DNA of 64,000 bases from Planktotalea frisia (GTDB lineage Bacteria; Pseudomonadota; Alphaproteobacteria; Rhodobacterales; Rhodobacteraceae): assembly GCF_001890925.1 (NCBI RefSeq), contig NZ_MLCB01000126.1, positions 1-64,000 on the forward strand, written 5' to 3'. Positions 54,645 through 62,518 of the stretch are shown here, one piece after another. The notes beneath the pieces were generated by a model, which did no database searches, had not been told where the DNA came from, and saw only the letters and a list, made by a program, of their open reading frames with translations. Positions within the stretch are counted from its first letter, which is position 1. Each line of letters begins with the position of its first letter. Made by a program: the position numbers and the translations under genes.

Positions 54645-55249
54645 AACAACCTCTTGGTGTGATCCTTGCAGGCGGGCAAGCGCGGCGTATGGGCGGTGGT
54701 GATAAGGGGCGGCTGATGCTAGGCGGGCGCAGTTTGCTCAGCCATGTGATTGCACGGTTGGAGCCGCAAGTCGCGGCGCTTGCTTTGAGCGCAAACGGCG
54801 ATGTTGCGCGGTTCGTTGATACGGGTCTGCCCGTGGTGGCAGATAGTGTCGCGGGATTTGTCGGACCTTTGGCAGGTGTGCTGGCAGGGCTGGATTGGGC
54901 TCATGAACAAGGTGCTGAGACGATTGTGACGGCGGCGGCGGACACACCGTTTTTTCCATGCGATCTGGTGCCGCGATTGATGATGGCCGCGGATGGCATG
55001 GTGCATCCCTTGGTTCTGGCAGCTACGCTGGATAGCGAGCGTGGGCGCAATCGACATCCAACGTTTGGGCTTTGGCCTGTTGCACTTCGCGATGATCTAC
55101 GCCGTGCGCTGGAGGGTGGCTTGCGTAAAGTCGTGCTCTGGAGCGATCAGCATGGTGGGCGCGAAGCGATGTTTGAAGCCGAACCGTTTGATCCGTTTTT
55201 TAACGTGAACACCCCTGAAGATTTGGCGCACGCCGAGGGATTATTATGA
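54641..55249 (+). CDS. mobA: molybdenum cofactor guanylyltransferase
   Basis: A 202-residue nucleotidyltransferase that joins GMP to molybdopterin, giving MGD. LAGGQARRMGGGDKGRLML is the nucleotide-binding N-terminal signature, and AAADTPFFPCDL holds the metal-binding Asp. Both ends overlap neighbours by ATGA, tying expression to mobB. Length is standard for MobA. Confidence 0.94.
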   Translation: MKQPLGVILAGGQARRMGGGDKGRLMLGGRSLLSHVIARLEPQVAALALSANGDVARFVDTGLPVVADSVAGFVGPLAGVLAGLDWAHEQGAETIVTAAADTPFFPCDLVPRLMMAADGMVHPLVLAATLDSERGRNRHPTFGLWPVALRDDLRRALEGGLRKVVLWSDQHGGREAMFEAEPFDPFFNVNTPEDLAHAEGLL

Positions 55250-55746
55250 AGATTTACGGCGTTGTCGGTTGGAAAAACGCGGGTAAGACCGGTCTTATGG
55301 AGCGTTTGGTGAGCGAAATTTCGTCGCGTGGGTATTCAGTGTCCACGGTCAAACATGCCCACCATAGTTTCGATGTGGATCACGTGGGCAAGGACAGCTA
55401 CCGTCACCGCGCGGCGGGTGCGAGAGAGGTGCTGCTGGCTTCGCGCAATCGTTTCGCTTTGATGCATGAATTGAGCGATGAAGATGAGCCAACGCTTGAA
55501 GAATTGCTGGGCAAACTTGCGCCCGTCGATCTGGTGTTGGTGGAAGGGTACAAGCGCGACAAGCATCCCAAAATAGAGGCGCATCGCCAGGAAACGGGCA
55601 ACCCGTTGATCGCGGATGCGACTGTGCGCGCCTTTGCAGCGGATTGCGCGTTGGATGTGGGTCGCCCTGTGTTTGATCTGAATGCGACGGCTTTGATTGC
55701 CGATTTTGTGTTGAGTGATGTGGGTTTGGCGGAGCGGCTGGTATGA
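55246..55746 (+). CDS. mobB: molybdopterin-guanine dinucleotide biosynthesis protein B
   Basis: A 166-residue P-loop GTPase that assists MobA, dispensable in E. coli. GWKNAGKTGLMERLV is the Walker A motif, VKHAHHSFDVDH follows, and VDLVLVEGYKRDKHPKIE is the typical Walker B region. It overlaps mobA and the MoeA fusion by 4 bases each. Confidence 0.94.
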   Translation: MKIYGVVGWKNAGKTGLMERLVSEISSRGYSVSTVKHAHHSFDVDHVGKDSYRHRAAGAREVLLASRNRFALMHELSDEDEPTLEELLGKLAPVDLVLVEGYKRDKHPKIEAHRQETGNPLIADATVRAFAADCALDVGRPVFDLNATALIADFVLSDVGLAERLV

Positions 55747-57845
55747 CGTTTGATACGGTCATCGTTGTCGATTGGGCCTCTGGCAAAGCATCGGGGCCGA
55801 CGCCGAAGAAGGACGCGATCTGGATCGGTGTTGCGAGCTCCACTTCTGTCGAACCGCCGCTTTATTTGCGTTCGCGCGTAGAGGCCGAAGCATGGTTAAT
55901 CGCTCGTTTGATCGCGGAGCGCGCCAAGGGTCATCGGGTGCTTGCGAGTTTTGATTTTCCCTTTGCCTATCCCACTGGTTTTGCACGCGCTCTAAGCGGT
56001 TCGGATGATCCGTTCGGTGTCTGGGAATGGCTCGCCGTGCGGATCAAAGATGATGAGAACGGCGAGAATAATCGCTTTGACGTTGCTGCTGAAGTTAACG
56101 AATTTTTCGGAGGGACTGGTCCGTTTTGGGGCAATCCTTTGAAGCGTGATATAGCAGGGTTGCGACGAAATAAGTCTGAGTATTCTTTGCATGGTTTGCC
56201 TGAAAAGCGTCAGTGTGAGCAGGATGAAAAAGGGTTGTTCACGTGCTGGCAGCTTGCGGGCGCGGGCGCTGTTGGCGCACAAGTTTTGATGGGATTACCC
56301 GTTTTGCATCGCCTGCGTGAACGATTCGGCAAGGAATTGGCGGTATGGCCATTTGAAGCGGCGGACGCGCCGATTGTTTTGGCAGAGATTTGGCCATCTC
56401 TGCTGGGGCCTGTGGTTAAGGAGGCAGAGAAAAGTGGTGAAATAAGAGATGCAGCACAGGTTCGGCTGTTGTCGAAGGCTTTGGCGTCTATGCCGGCTAT
56501 TGAACTTGCTGGAATGATGGATCTCACGTCGCCTATTGAGGGCGCGATCCTTGGTGCTGGGCACTCAGATGAACTGCAACGCGCGGCGGTGCATCTAGCG
56601 CCGCCAAAGTTGTCAAATGACTGTTTTACCTTGCCAATGGGCGTAGATTGGACACCTGTGGATGAAGCGTTGGGGATGCTTCGCGCGCGTTTGAAACCTG
56701 TGGTGCCGACGATAACTGTCTCGGTGCAGAGTGCCGTGAACAAAATCCTAGCAAAGGATGTGATCGCGCAACGCTCTAACCCGCCGCTACCCAATACAGC
56801 TGTGGATGGATATGGGTTTGCATCCAAAAGTTTGTCTGGCGAAGGGCCATTTGAGTTGCCTTTGGTAAAAGGACGTGCAGCAGCTGGTTTGCGCTTTGAT
56901 GGTCGCGTGCCAAACGGTTTCGTCATTCGCATTTTGACGGGTGCTGCATTGCCGGATGGCGTTGATACGGTGATTTTGCAGGAAGATGTGCGCAGTGATG
57001 GCCTGCGCATTGCTTTTAACGGACCGGTCAAAGCAGGTAGCAACACGCGTCGCGCGGGTGAAGATGTGGGCGCTGGTGAAACTGTTCTGCGTGCGGGGCG
57101 GCGGATGACGCCAGCCGATGCCGCATTGTTGAGTGCGGTGGGCGTTTCGCAGGTTAGCATCTACGCGCCATTGCGCGTTGGTGTCCTTTCGACTGGCGAT
57201 GAGCTGGTTGAAACAGGTCAGCCCGCGCAGGATGGGCAGATTTATGATGCAAACCGCCCAATGCTTTTGGCGCAATTGCGCGATTGGGGGTTTGAAGCGG
57301 TCGATCTTGGTCGGGCACCTGATGACAGAGCAACGCTAGGTGCAATGTTGGATGGGGGTGCTGCTCAGTGCGACGCCATTATAACATCTGGCGGTGCGTC
57401 TGCGGGGGATGAAGATCACATGTCGGCCCTTTTGGAAGAGACCGGCTCGCTCGCGTTGTGGCGGATTGCTTTGAAACCTGGGCGGCCCTTGGCGCTGGGA
57501 ATGTGGAACACAGTTCCGGTTTTTGGCTTGCCAGGAAACCCTGTGGCGGCACTCGTGTGCACGTTAGTTTTTGCGCGCCCTGCTTTGAATATTCTTTCAG
57601 GTGCCGGATGGTCAGAACCACAATGCTTTTTGCTGCCCGCTGCCTTTGAAAAGCGTAAAAGGGCTGGACGACGCGAGTTTTTGCGAGCAAGGGTTCGAGA
57701 CGGTCATGTTGAGGTCTTTAAGTCCGAGGGATCAGGGCGGATCAGTAGTTTAAGCTGGGCGGAAGGTCTCGTTGAATTGCCCGATGGCGCTGCATTGATC
57801 GAGCATGGAACACCGGTGCGATACTTGCCGTTTGGTTTGTTTTAA
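55743..57845 (+). CDS. DUF429-like domain fused to molybdopterin molybdenumtransferase (MoeA)
   Basis: A 700-residue two-domain protein. Residues 1-290 resemble DUF429-type RNase H-fold proteins (IVVDWASGK, SFDFPFAYP, WPFEAADAP). Residues 305-700 are a full MoeA, which inserts molybdenum into adenylated molybdopterin: PLPNTAVDGYGF, VLSTGDELVETGQ, SGGASAGDEDHM and GLPGNPVAALV are present. The two parts are in one continuous frame, with no internal ribosome site evident near the junction. Two separate genes are the norm. The N-terminal part has no known role; it may act on a cofactor intermediate. Last gene of the Mo-cofactor operon. Confidence 0.85.
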   Translation: MTFDTVIVVDWASGKASGPTPKKDAIWIGVASSTSVEPPLYLRSRVEAEAWLIARLIAERAKGHRVLASFDFPFAYPTGFARALSGSDDPFGVWEWLAVRIKDDENGENNRFDVAAEVNEFFGGTGPFWGNPLKRDIAGLRRNKSEYSLHGLPEKRQCEQDEKGLFTCWQLAGAGAVGAQVLMGLPVLHRLRERFGKELAVWPFEAADAPIVLAEIWPSLLGPVVKEAEKSGEIRDAAQVRLLSKALASMPAIELAGMMDLTSPIEGAILGAGHSDELQRAAVHLAPPKLSNDCFTLPMGVDWTPVDEALGMLRARLKPVVPTITVSVQSAVNKILAKDVIAQRSNPPLPNTAVDGYGFASKSLSGEGPFELPLVKGRAAAGLRFDGRVPNGFVIRILTGAALPDGVDTVILQEDVRSDGLRIAFNGPVKAGSNTRRAGEDVGAGETVLRAGRRMTPADAALLSAVGVSQVSIYAPLRVGVLSTGDELVETGQPAQDGQIYDANRPMLLAQLRDWGFEAVDLGRAPDDRATLGAMLDGGAAQCDAIITSGGASAGDEDHMSALLEETGSLALWRIALKPGRPLALGMWNTVPVFGLPGNPVAALVCTLVFARPALNILSGAGWSEPQCFLLPAAFEKRKRAGRREFLRARVRDGHVEVFKSEGSGRISSLSWAEGLVELPDGAALIEHGTPVRYLPFGLF

Positions 57846-57906
57846 GCATCAAAGGGGCGATTGCGATGACAACACGAAAACCTGTCTCACACATCTTGCC
57901 AAAGCA

Positions 57907-58923
57907 CTAGTCAAACGTCCCCGCAACGCGACCCAACAGCATGAAGGCGCGGGCCGTGCGTGTGCTGGAAAGCGCAGCAATTTCAGCGTCTGTCGCTATT
58001 TCTTCAAACTCCGAAAAGCTCTTGTCGAAACGGCGTAAGAAGTGATGCGCTGCATCGCGGAAAATCGTATCTTGCTTCATGCGAGCGGCGGACAAAGCCA
58101 GTGAAGAGCGATCCCGAATGCCGCCAAGTGCCGCAATCGCACGGCCACGTTCGCCAGCGGCGAAACTCCGCCAAATTTCGGGGCGCGCGGCGTCAGGGCG
58201 CAAGTCATCCATGTAAATACCGTCTTGGCTAAGCAGTGTCAGCACATCTTGCGCTGCCTGAATCAACTGCGCAGAGGTTCTGTCTTTTAACGCATCGCGC
58301 AAAGCATCAAAGCCGGCTTTGTCATTGGCATCCTCAGGGAAATTTAGCGCGCGGATCAAAACGTCACGCTCGAGCGGCGGTGCCATTTCAGCGGCTTGCG
58401 TGCCAAGGGCCAGACTGGCCTGTTCGGAGGGGTCCGCCGCAGCCGGTTCTACAGGAGCCGGTTTGCGCACGGGGGCCGTGTCGCGCTTCGTTGAGAAGGT
58501 CGCAAGCGTCGTTTCGGTCTTGCGCTGAGCCGCGGCGATTTCATCAAGTTTACGAGTTACAGAGGGCTCCGCCGCCATATTGCGCCCTTGGCTTTGGGCC
58601 ACATAAGCTTGTCGAATGCCATCAATAGCGGCTTGTAAACGCTGGCTTTCTTCACGCATCACACGACTCGAGCGGGCAGCCGTCGCTGCGACCCAGATCA
58701 TTGCAACCGGCATAAAGATTGCAAGCATTGTCATCAAGAAACGAAGGCCACCAGTACCCTCGACAGCGGCTTCGCTCGGAAGCGTGAGGAAGAAAATCGC
58801 AGCACCAAGTAACCACAAAAGGCTCAGCGCGATCGCGATGATTTCGATCCCCGTGATCGAGGATTTACCCGGACGATCATAGATGCCCAGTGGTGTTGAT
58901 TTACCGTCAGAGCCGTCAGCCAT
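57907..58923 (-). CDS. membrane protein of unknown function, 338 residues
   Basis: I do not recognise a named family. Two N-terminal membrane helices (IEIIAIALSLLWLLGAAIFF and LRFLMTMLAIFMPVAMIWVA) are followed by a predicted coiled coil (residues 85-140), a Pro/Ala-rich linker and an all-helical C-terminal domain of about 160 residues (from ERDVLIRALNFPEDAND). ATG 58923, with AAAGAAG upstream, is the preferred start over the longer frame to 59049. It lies 40 bases after greA. The layout suggests a membrane-anchored scaffold. Confidence 0.65.
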   Translation of the reverse strand: MADGSDGKSTPLGIYDRPGKSSITGIEIIAIALSLLWLLGAAIFFLTLPSEAAVEGTGGLRFLMTMLAIFMPVAMIWVAATAARSSRVMREESQRLQAAIDGIRQAYVAQSQGRNMAAEPSVTRKLDEIAAAQRKTETTLATFSTKRDTAPVRKPAPVEPAAADPSEQASLALGTQAAEMAPPLERDVLIRALNFPEDANDKAGFDALRDALKDRTSAQLIQAAQDVLTLLSQDGIYMDDLRPDAARPEIWRSFAAGERGRAIAALGGIRDRSSLALSAARMKQDTIFRDAAHHFLRRFDKSFSEFEEIATDAEIAALSSTRTARAFMLLGRVAGTFD

Positions 58924-58963
58924 GCTCACTTCTTTCGCTCTTCGCCTGTGGAAAAACCACGGT

Positions 58964-59434
58964 CTAAATATATTCGACTTTAAGCACTTCGTAAGATTTG
59001 CCGCCACCAGGCGTGCGCACCTCAACACTATCACCTTCGTCCTTGCCAATCAAAGCGCGCGCGATAGGGGATTTGATATTGAGCAAGCCGTCTTCGATGT
59101 TGGCTTCATGTTCGCCAACGATCTGCCACGTTTTTTCTTCATCGGTGTCTTCATCAACCAGAGTTATGGTCGCGCCAAACTTAATGGTTCCGCTCAGTGT
59201 CGCCGGATCAATCACGGTGGCCAAGGAAAGAACGCCTTCAAGTTGCTTGACTCGGCCCTCGATGAAACTGTGTTTTTCGCGCGCGGAATGGTACTCGGCG
59301 TTTTCTGACAGATCGCCATACTCGCGTGCTTCAGCAATTGCTGCGATAATCGCAGGGCGTTCCACGGTCTTGAGGTTCTTGAGTTCAACCTCAACAGCCG
59401 TATGGCCTGCTTTGGTCATCGGTATCTTTTCCAT
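58964..59434 (-). CDS. greA: transcription elongation factor GreA
   Basis: A 156-residue GreA. The N-terminal coiled coil contains [18 protein letters not shown], the tip with the acidic pair that stimulates RNA cleavage in the polymerase secondary channel. The C-terminal FKBP-like half has [17 protein letters not shown] and [18 protein letters not shown] 59434 starts at the usual position. A terminator hairpin lies 48 bases upstream in its leader. Confidence 0.95.
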   Translation of the reverse strand: MEKIPMTKAGHTAVEVELKNLKTVERPAIIAAIAEAREYGDLSENAEYHSAREKHSFIEGRVKQLEGVLSLATVIDPATLSGTIKFGATITLVDEDTDEEKTWQIVGEHEANIEDGLLNIKSPIARALIGKDEGDSVEVRTPGGGKSYEVLKVEYI

Positions 59435-59481
59435 GGGCGACCCCGTCGTCATCTAACGTGCTTGTGTAGCACAGCTATTTA

Positions 59482-59507
59482 TACAAAAACGCCGGACAAA
59501 CCGGCGC
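59482..59507 (-). terminator. intrinsic terminator in the greA leader
   Basis: CGCCGG/CCGGCG (59490-59495, 59501-59506) with a 5-base loop is followed on the minus strand by TTTTTGTA, between greA and any upstream promoter. No minus-strand gene lies upstream, so it must act on a greA leader or on a small RNA. A second hairpin CTCAG/CTGAG lies at 59531-59546. The rest of 59547-59712 shows no gene and must hold the divergent promoters of greA and the ETF-QO gene. Confidence 0.72.
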
Positions 59508-59712
59508 TGCACTCTTGTCTATTTTCAGCACTCAGATTGCCCTGAGCTGGTGGGCAAATGCAAGTGATGATCGCCATATAAGCATATTCGCGCGAATGCG
59601 TAGGTTTTTCTGCTGAAACACCACGATTTACGTATCGTTGCGATTGACCACATTAGGCATGCCTTGATACCCATCGGCGCAACATAATTTCTTGCTCACG
59701 AGAGGAGCCATC

Positions 59713-61347
59713 ATGTGTGAAATCGAACGCGAAGCGATGGAATATGACGTAGTGATCGTGGGCGCGGGGCCCGCGGGCCTGTCTGCGGCGATCCGTCTGA
59801 AGCAACTGGATGCTGATTTGCAGGTTGTTGTGCTGGAAAAGGGCTCTGAAGTGGGCGCGCATATCTTGTCTGGCGCAGTGCTTGATCCGGTTGGTTTGAA
59901 CAAGCTTATTCCTGATTGGAAAGAAAAGGGCGCGCCGTTGAACGTGCCTGTAAAGGACGACAATTTTTATGCGTTGGGCGAGGCGGGTCAGATCCGCATT
60001 CCGAATTTCCCGATGCCACCTTTGATGAACAACCACGGCAATTACATCGTTTCCATGGGCAATGTGTGTCGCTGGATGGCAGAGCAGGCCGAAGAGCTTG
60101 GCGTTGAAATCTTCCCGGGCATGGCTTGTTCCGAGCTGGTTTACGGCGACAATGGCGAAGTCAAAGGCGCCGTGGCTGGCGTGTTTGGGCTAGAGGCTGA
60201 TGGCACGCTTGGGCCGAATTCGGAGCCAGGCATGGAGCTTCATGGTAAATACGTTTTCCTCAGCGAAGGTGTGCGAGGATCGCTTAGCAAAGAAGTGATT
60301 GCGAAATACGATCTCTCGAAAGGGAAAGAGCCGCAGAAATTTGGCCTTGGCATGAAAGAGATTTGGGAAATTGATCCCGCCAAGCACAAAGAAGGATCTG
60401 TCACGCATACGATGGGTTGGCCTTTGGGCAGCAATGCTGGCGGTGGTTCGTTCATATATCATCTTGATAACAATCAGGTTTACGTTGGTTTCGTGGTGCA
60501 TTTGAACTACGAAAACCCGCATCTGTTCCCCTATATGGAATTCCAACGCTTCAAACATCACCCGATGATCGCGGACCTTTTGAAAGGCGGCAAACGTGTG
60601 GCCTACGGAGCGCGCGCGATCTCTGAAGGCGGGTATCAGTCCATGCCGAAGATGGTGGCACCCGGCGTTGCATTGCTTGGCTGTTCTGTAGGCATGGTTA
60701 ACGTGCCGCGCATCAAGGGCAATCACAACGCAATGTTGTCTGGCATCGCGGCTGCAGAAGCTGCGTTTGCTGCGATTGAGGCGGATCGTTCTGGCGATGA
60801 GCTGAACGACTACGAGGTCGAAGTGCGCTCTGGCGAGATTGGCAAAGACCTCAAGAAAGTGCGCAACGTAAAGCCACTTTGGAGCAAATACGGGCTTGTC
60901 GCATCGCTTGCAGTTGGCGGGTTTGACATGTGGACCAACACGCTTGGCTTCTCGCTTTTGGGCACTTTAAAGCACGGCAAAAATGATGCGGACGCAACGG
61001 GTAAAGCGGCGGCACATCAGCCGATTGAGTATCCCAAGCCTGATGGCACGCTTAGCTTTGATCGCCTCACGAATGTGGCGTTCAGCTTCACCAATCATGA
61101 AGAAAGCCAGCCAGCGCATTTGCAGCTGACTGACAAAATGGTGCCGATGGCGGTGAACATGCCGCATTACGCAGAGCCAGCGCAGCGCTATTGCCCCGCC
61201 GGCGTTTACGAGGTTGTTGACGATAATTTTGTGATCAACTTCCAGAACTGCGTTCACTGTAAAACATGTGATATCAAAGATCCGAGCCAGAATATCACTT
61301 GGGTCACGCCTCAGGGTGGGGACGGTCCGAACTACCCGAATATGTAA
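59713..61347 (+). CDS. electron transfer flavoprotein-ubiquinone oxidoreductase
   Basis: A 544-residue membrane-associated flavoprotein that passes electrons from reduced ETF to ubiquinone, linking fatty acid and amino acid oxidation to respiration. VVIVGAGPAGLSAAI is the FAD-binding motif. The C-terminal 4Fe-4S ligands are in YCPAGVYE and NCVHCKTCDIKDP. AGGAG 7 bases upstream supports ATG 59713. It is monocistronic, with a terminator at 61372-61398. Confidence 0.96.
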   Translation: MCEIEREAMEYDVVIVGAGPAGLSAAIRLKQLDADLQVVVLEKGSEVGAHILSGAVLDPVGLNKLIPDWKEKGAPLNVPVKDDNFYALGEAGQIRIPNFPMPPLMNNHGNYIVSMGNVCRWMAEQAEELGVEIFPGMACSELVYGDNGEVKGAVAGVFGLEADGTLGPNSEPGMELHGKYVFLSEGVRGSLSKEVIAKYDLSKGKEPQKFGLGMKEIWEIDPAKHKEGSVTHTMGWPLGSNAGGGSFIYHLDNNQVYVGFVVHLNYENPHLFPYMEFQRFKHHPMIADLLKGGKRVAYGARAISEGGYQSMPKMVAPGVALLGCSVGMVNVPRIKGNHNAMLSGIAAAEAAFAAIEADRSGDELNDYEVEVRSGEIGKDLKKVRNVKPLWSKYGLVASLAVGGFDMWTNTLGFSLLGTLKHGKNDADATGKAAAHQPIEYPKPDGTLSFDRLTNVAFSFTNHEESQPAHLQLTDKMVPMAVNMPHYAEPAQRYCPAGVYEVVDDNFVINFQNCVHCKTCDIKDPSQNITWVTPQGGDGPNYPNM

Positions 61348-61371
61348 TATCGACGCTTTGAAATGACGCGG

Positions 61372-61398
61372 AGGGCAGGCTTAGGTCTGCCCTTTTTC
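61372..61398 (+). terminator. terminator after the ETF-QO gene
   Basis: AGGGCAG/CTGCCCT (61372-61378, 61387-61393) with an 8-base loop and TTTT on the plus strand. It overlaps the 3' end of the convergent LytTR gene. Confidence 0.75.
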
Positions 61399-62181
61399 GT
61401 TGAGCATTTGCTCGACGTTTGCCCTGTAGCTGTTGCTTACGGGAACAGAACGCCCATCTTTGAGAGCCAGTTGGTGACGGCGATCAACACGCGACAGACT
61501 ACTTGCATGCGCGCGTGCAGCCCAGTGAGATCGGTGGGTCTGCACGCCTTCGATTCCATCGAGCAGATCAATCGCATCGCTTAGGCGCATCAGGATCATC
61601 TCACTTCCTTTAGTTGTCGTAACCTCGACGTAGTGATCCTGCATCGACATTGAGATGATTTGCCCTTCGCGTAAACGCGTGGGTAAGCGTTGTAACAATC
61701 GAGGGGTCAATAAGCTTGGGGTCTTTTCGTCGCTTTTTACTGAATTACTATCCTGCGTTTCTTGTCGCGCAGTTTGCGAGCGAGAATTGATCAAAAGCTC
61801 CAGTCCCGCGATCAGTATGCCCATAACGGTGACTTGAAACCACAGCATAGGAAATAGCGCGCCTTCTAAATGTTCGGGGCGGAAGACCTTGTTAAGCGCT
61901 ATAACAAATGAGGTGCCGGGCACACTGCCGAGCGCAGAACCAATCACGATGGTAAACAGCATTGGAACCCTTGTGAGCCATTTGCTTTCGATTGCGGCAA
62001 GGATGCAAATTTCCATAAAAATGCCGACAGTGCTGATCGCAACAGTCCAAAAGACCACACGATCCCAGAAGGATAAATCATCACCCGTGTCGAATGGACC
62101 TAGGAAAACACAGACAAAAATCGCGATGGCGAAAACGGCAATGCGCCTGTCTCTGCTGTTTTGACTTGTATTTTCACGCAT
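61381..62181 (-). CDS. LytTR-domain transcriptional regulator with membrane N-terminus
   Basis: A 266-residue protein. The first 135 residues contain about four membrane helices (e.g. IAVFAIAIFVCVFLGPF and MLWFQVTVMGILIAGLELLI). After a polar linker, residues 165-262 form a LytTR DNA-binding domain: ISMSMQDHYVEVTTTKGSEM, GIEGVQTHRSHWAAR and LKDGRSVPVSNSYR are typical. Such proteins sense a signal at the membrane and bind DNA directly without a separate kinase. The divergent region upstream holds a short ORF with its own terminator. Confidence 0.85.
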   Translation of the reverse strand: MRENTSQNSRDRRIAVFAIAIFVCVFLGPFDTGDDLSFWDRVVFWTVAISTVGIFMEICILAAIESKWLTRVPMLFTIVIGSALGSVPGTSFVIALNKVFRPEHLEGALFPMLWFQVTVMGILIAGLELLINSRSQTARQETQDSNSVKSDEKTPSLLTPRLLQRLPTRLREGQIISMSMQDHYVEVTTTKGSEMILMRLSDAIDLLDGIEGVQTHRSHWAARAHASSLSRVDRRHQLALKDGRSVPVSNSYRANVEQMLNEKGQT

Positions 62182-62260
62182 CGTGTATTTGCTTTTCTGC
62201 TGATTTCACGAAGAATCTTAACGATATACGCAGTTTGACTTCGAAGAGAGCCGAGTTGCA

Positions 62261-62323
62261 ATGATAAATGATCTCGTGAGTGAGGCAATCGGCATCCTAA
62301 CCCAACTGATTGCAGTTAACTAA
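62261..62323 (+). CDS. possible 20-residue peptide beside the LytTR regulator
   Basis: ATG 62261 opens a 20-codon frame, MINDLVSEAIGILTQLIAVN, ending at TAA 62321. GAGAG lies 10 bases upstream. The peptide is a plausible amphipathic helix. A strong plus-strand terminator begins 26 bases after the stop, and no other plus-strand gene could use it, which argues for a short transcript here. It could be a small protein, a peptide signal, or just part of a non-coding RNA. The ORF is short enough to occur by chance. Confidence 0.3.
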   Translation: MINDLVSEAIGILTQLIAVN

Positions 62324-62348
62324 AATTCCCTTTTCAAAACGTACATGG

Positions 62349-62382
62349 AGCGGTGCACTCGTTTGCACCGCTTCTTTTTTAT
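62349..62382 (+). terminator. strong intrinsic terminator with no obvious upstream gene
   Basis: A perfect 9-base stem AGCGGTGCA/TGCACCGCT (62349-62357, 62364-62372) with a 6-base loop is followed by TCTTTTTTAT. The nearest plus-strand gene upstream ends at 61347 and has its own terminator, so it should end a short transcript starting in 62182-62348. Bases 62383-62518 carry no gene and probably hold the promoter of the TPR gene. Confidence 0.82.
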
Positions 62383-62518
62383 CGCTCTGCGTGTCGCGCT
62401 CGAAAGAAATCGCAAAAACTTGAACGACTCTTTGTGTTGTTGAGACGTGCGATCATTGCTTTACCCGCATCGACGCCCTAGCTTCTTGTAAAGCAGTACA
62501 CATAAAGGAGCATCACAC

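Noticed and set aside
56210-57160. 316-codon minus-strand frame
   Set aside because: Antisense to the DUF429-MoeA fusion; low-complexity Ser/Ala/Arg composition.
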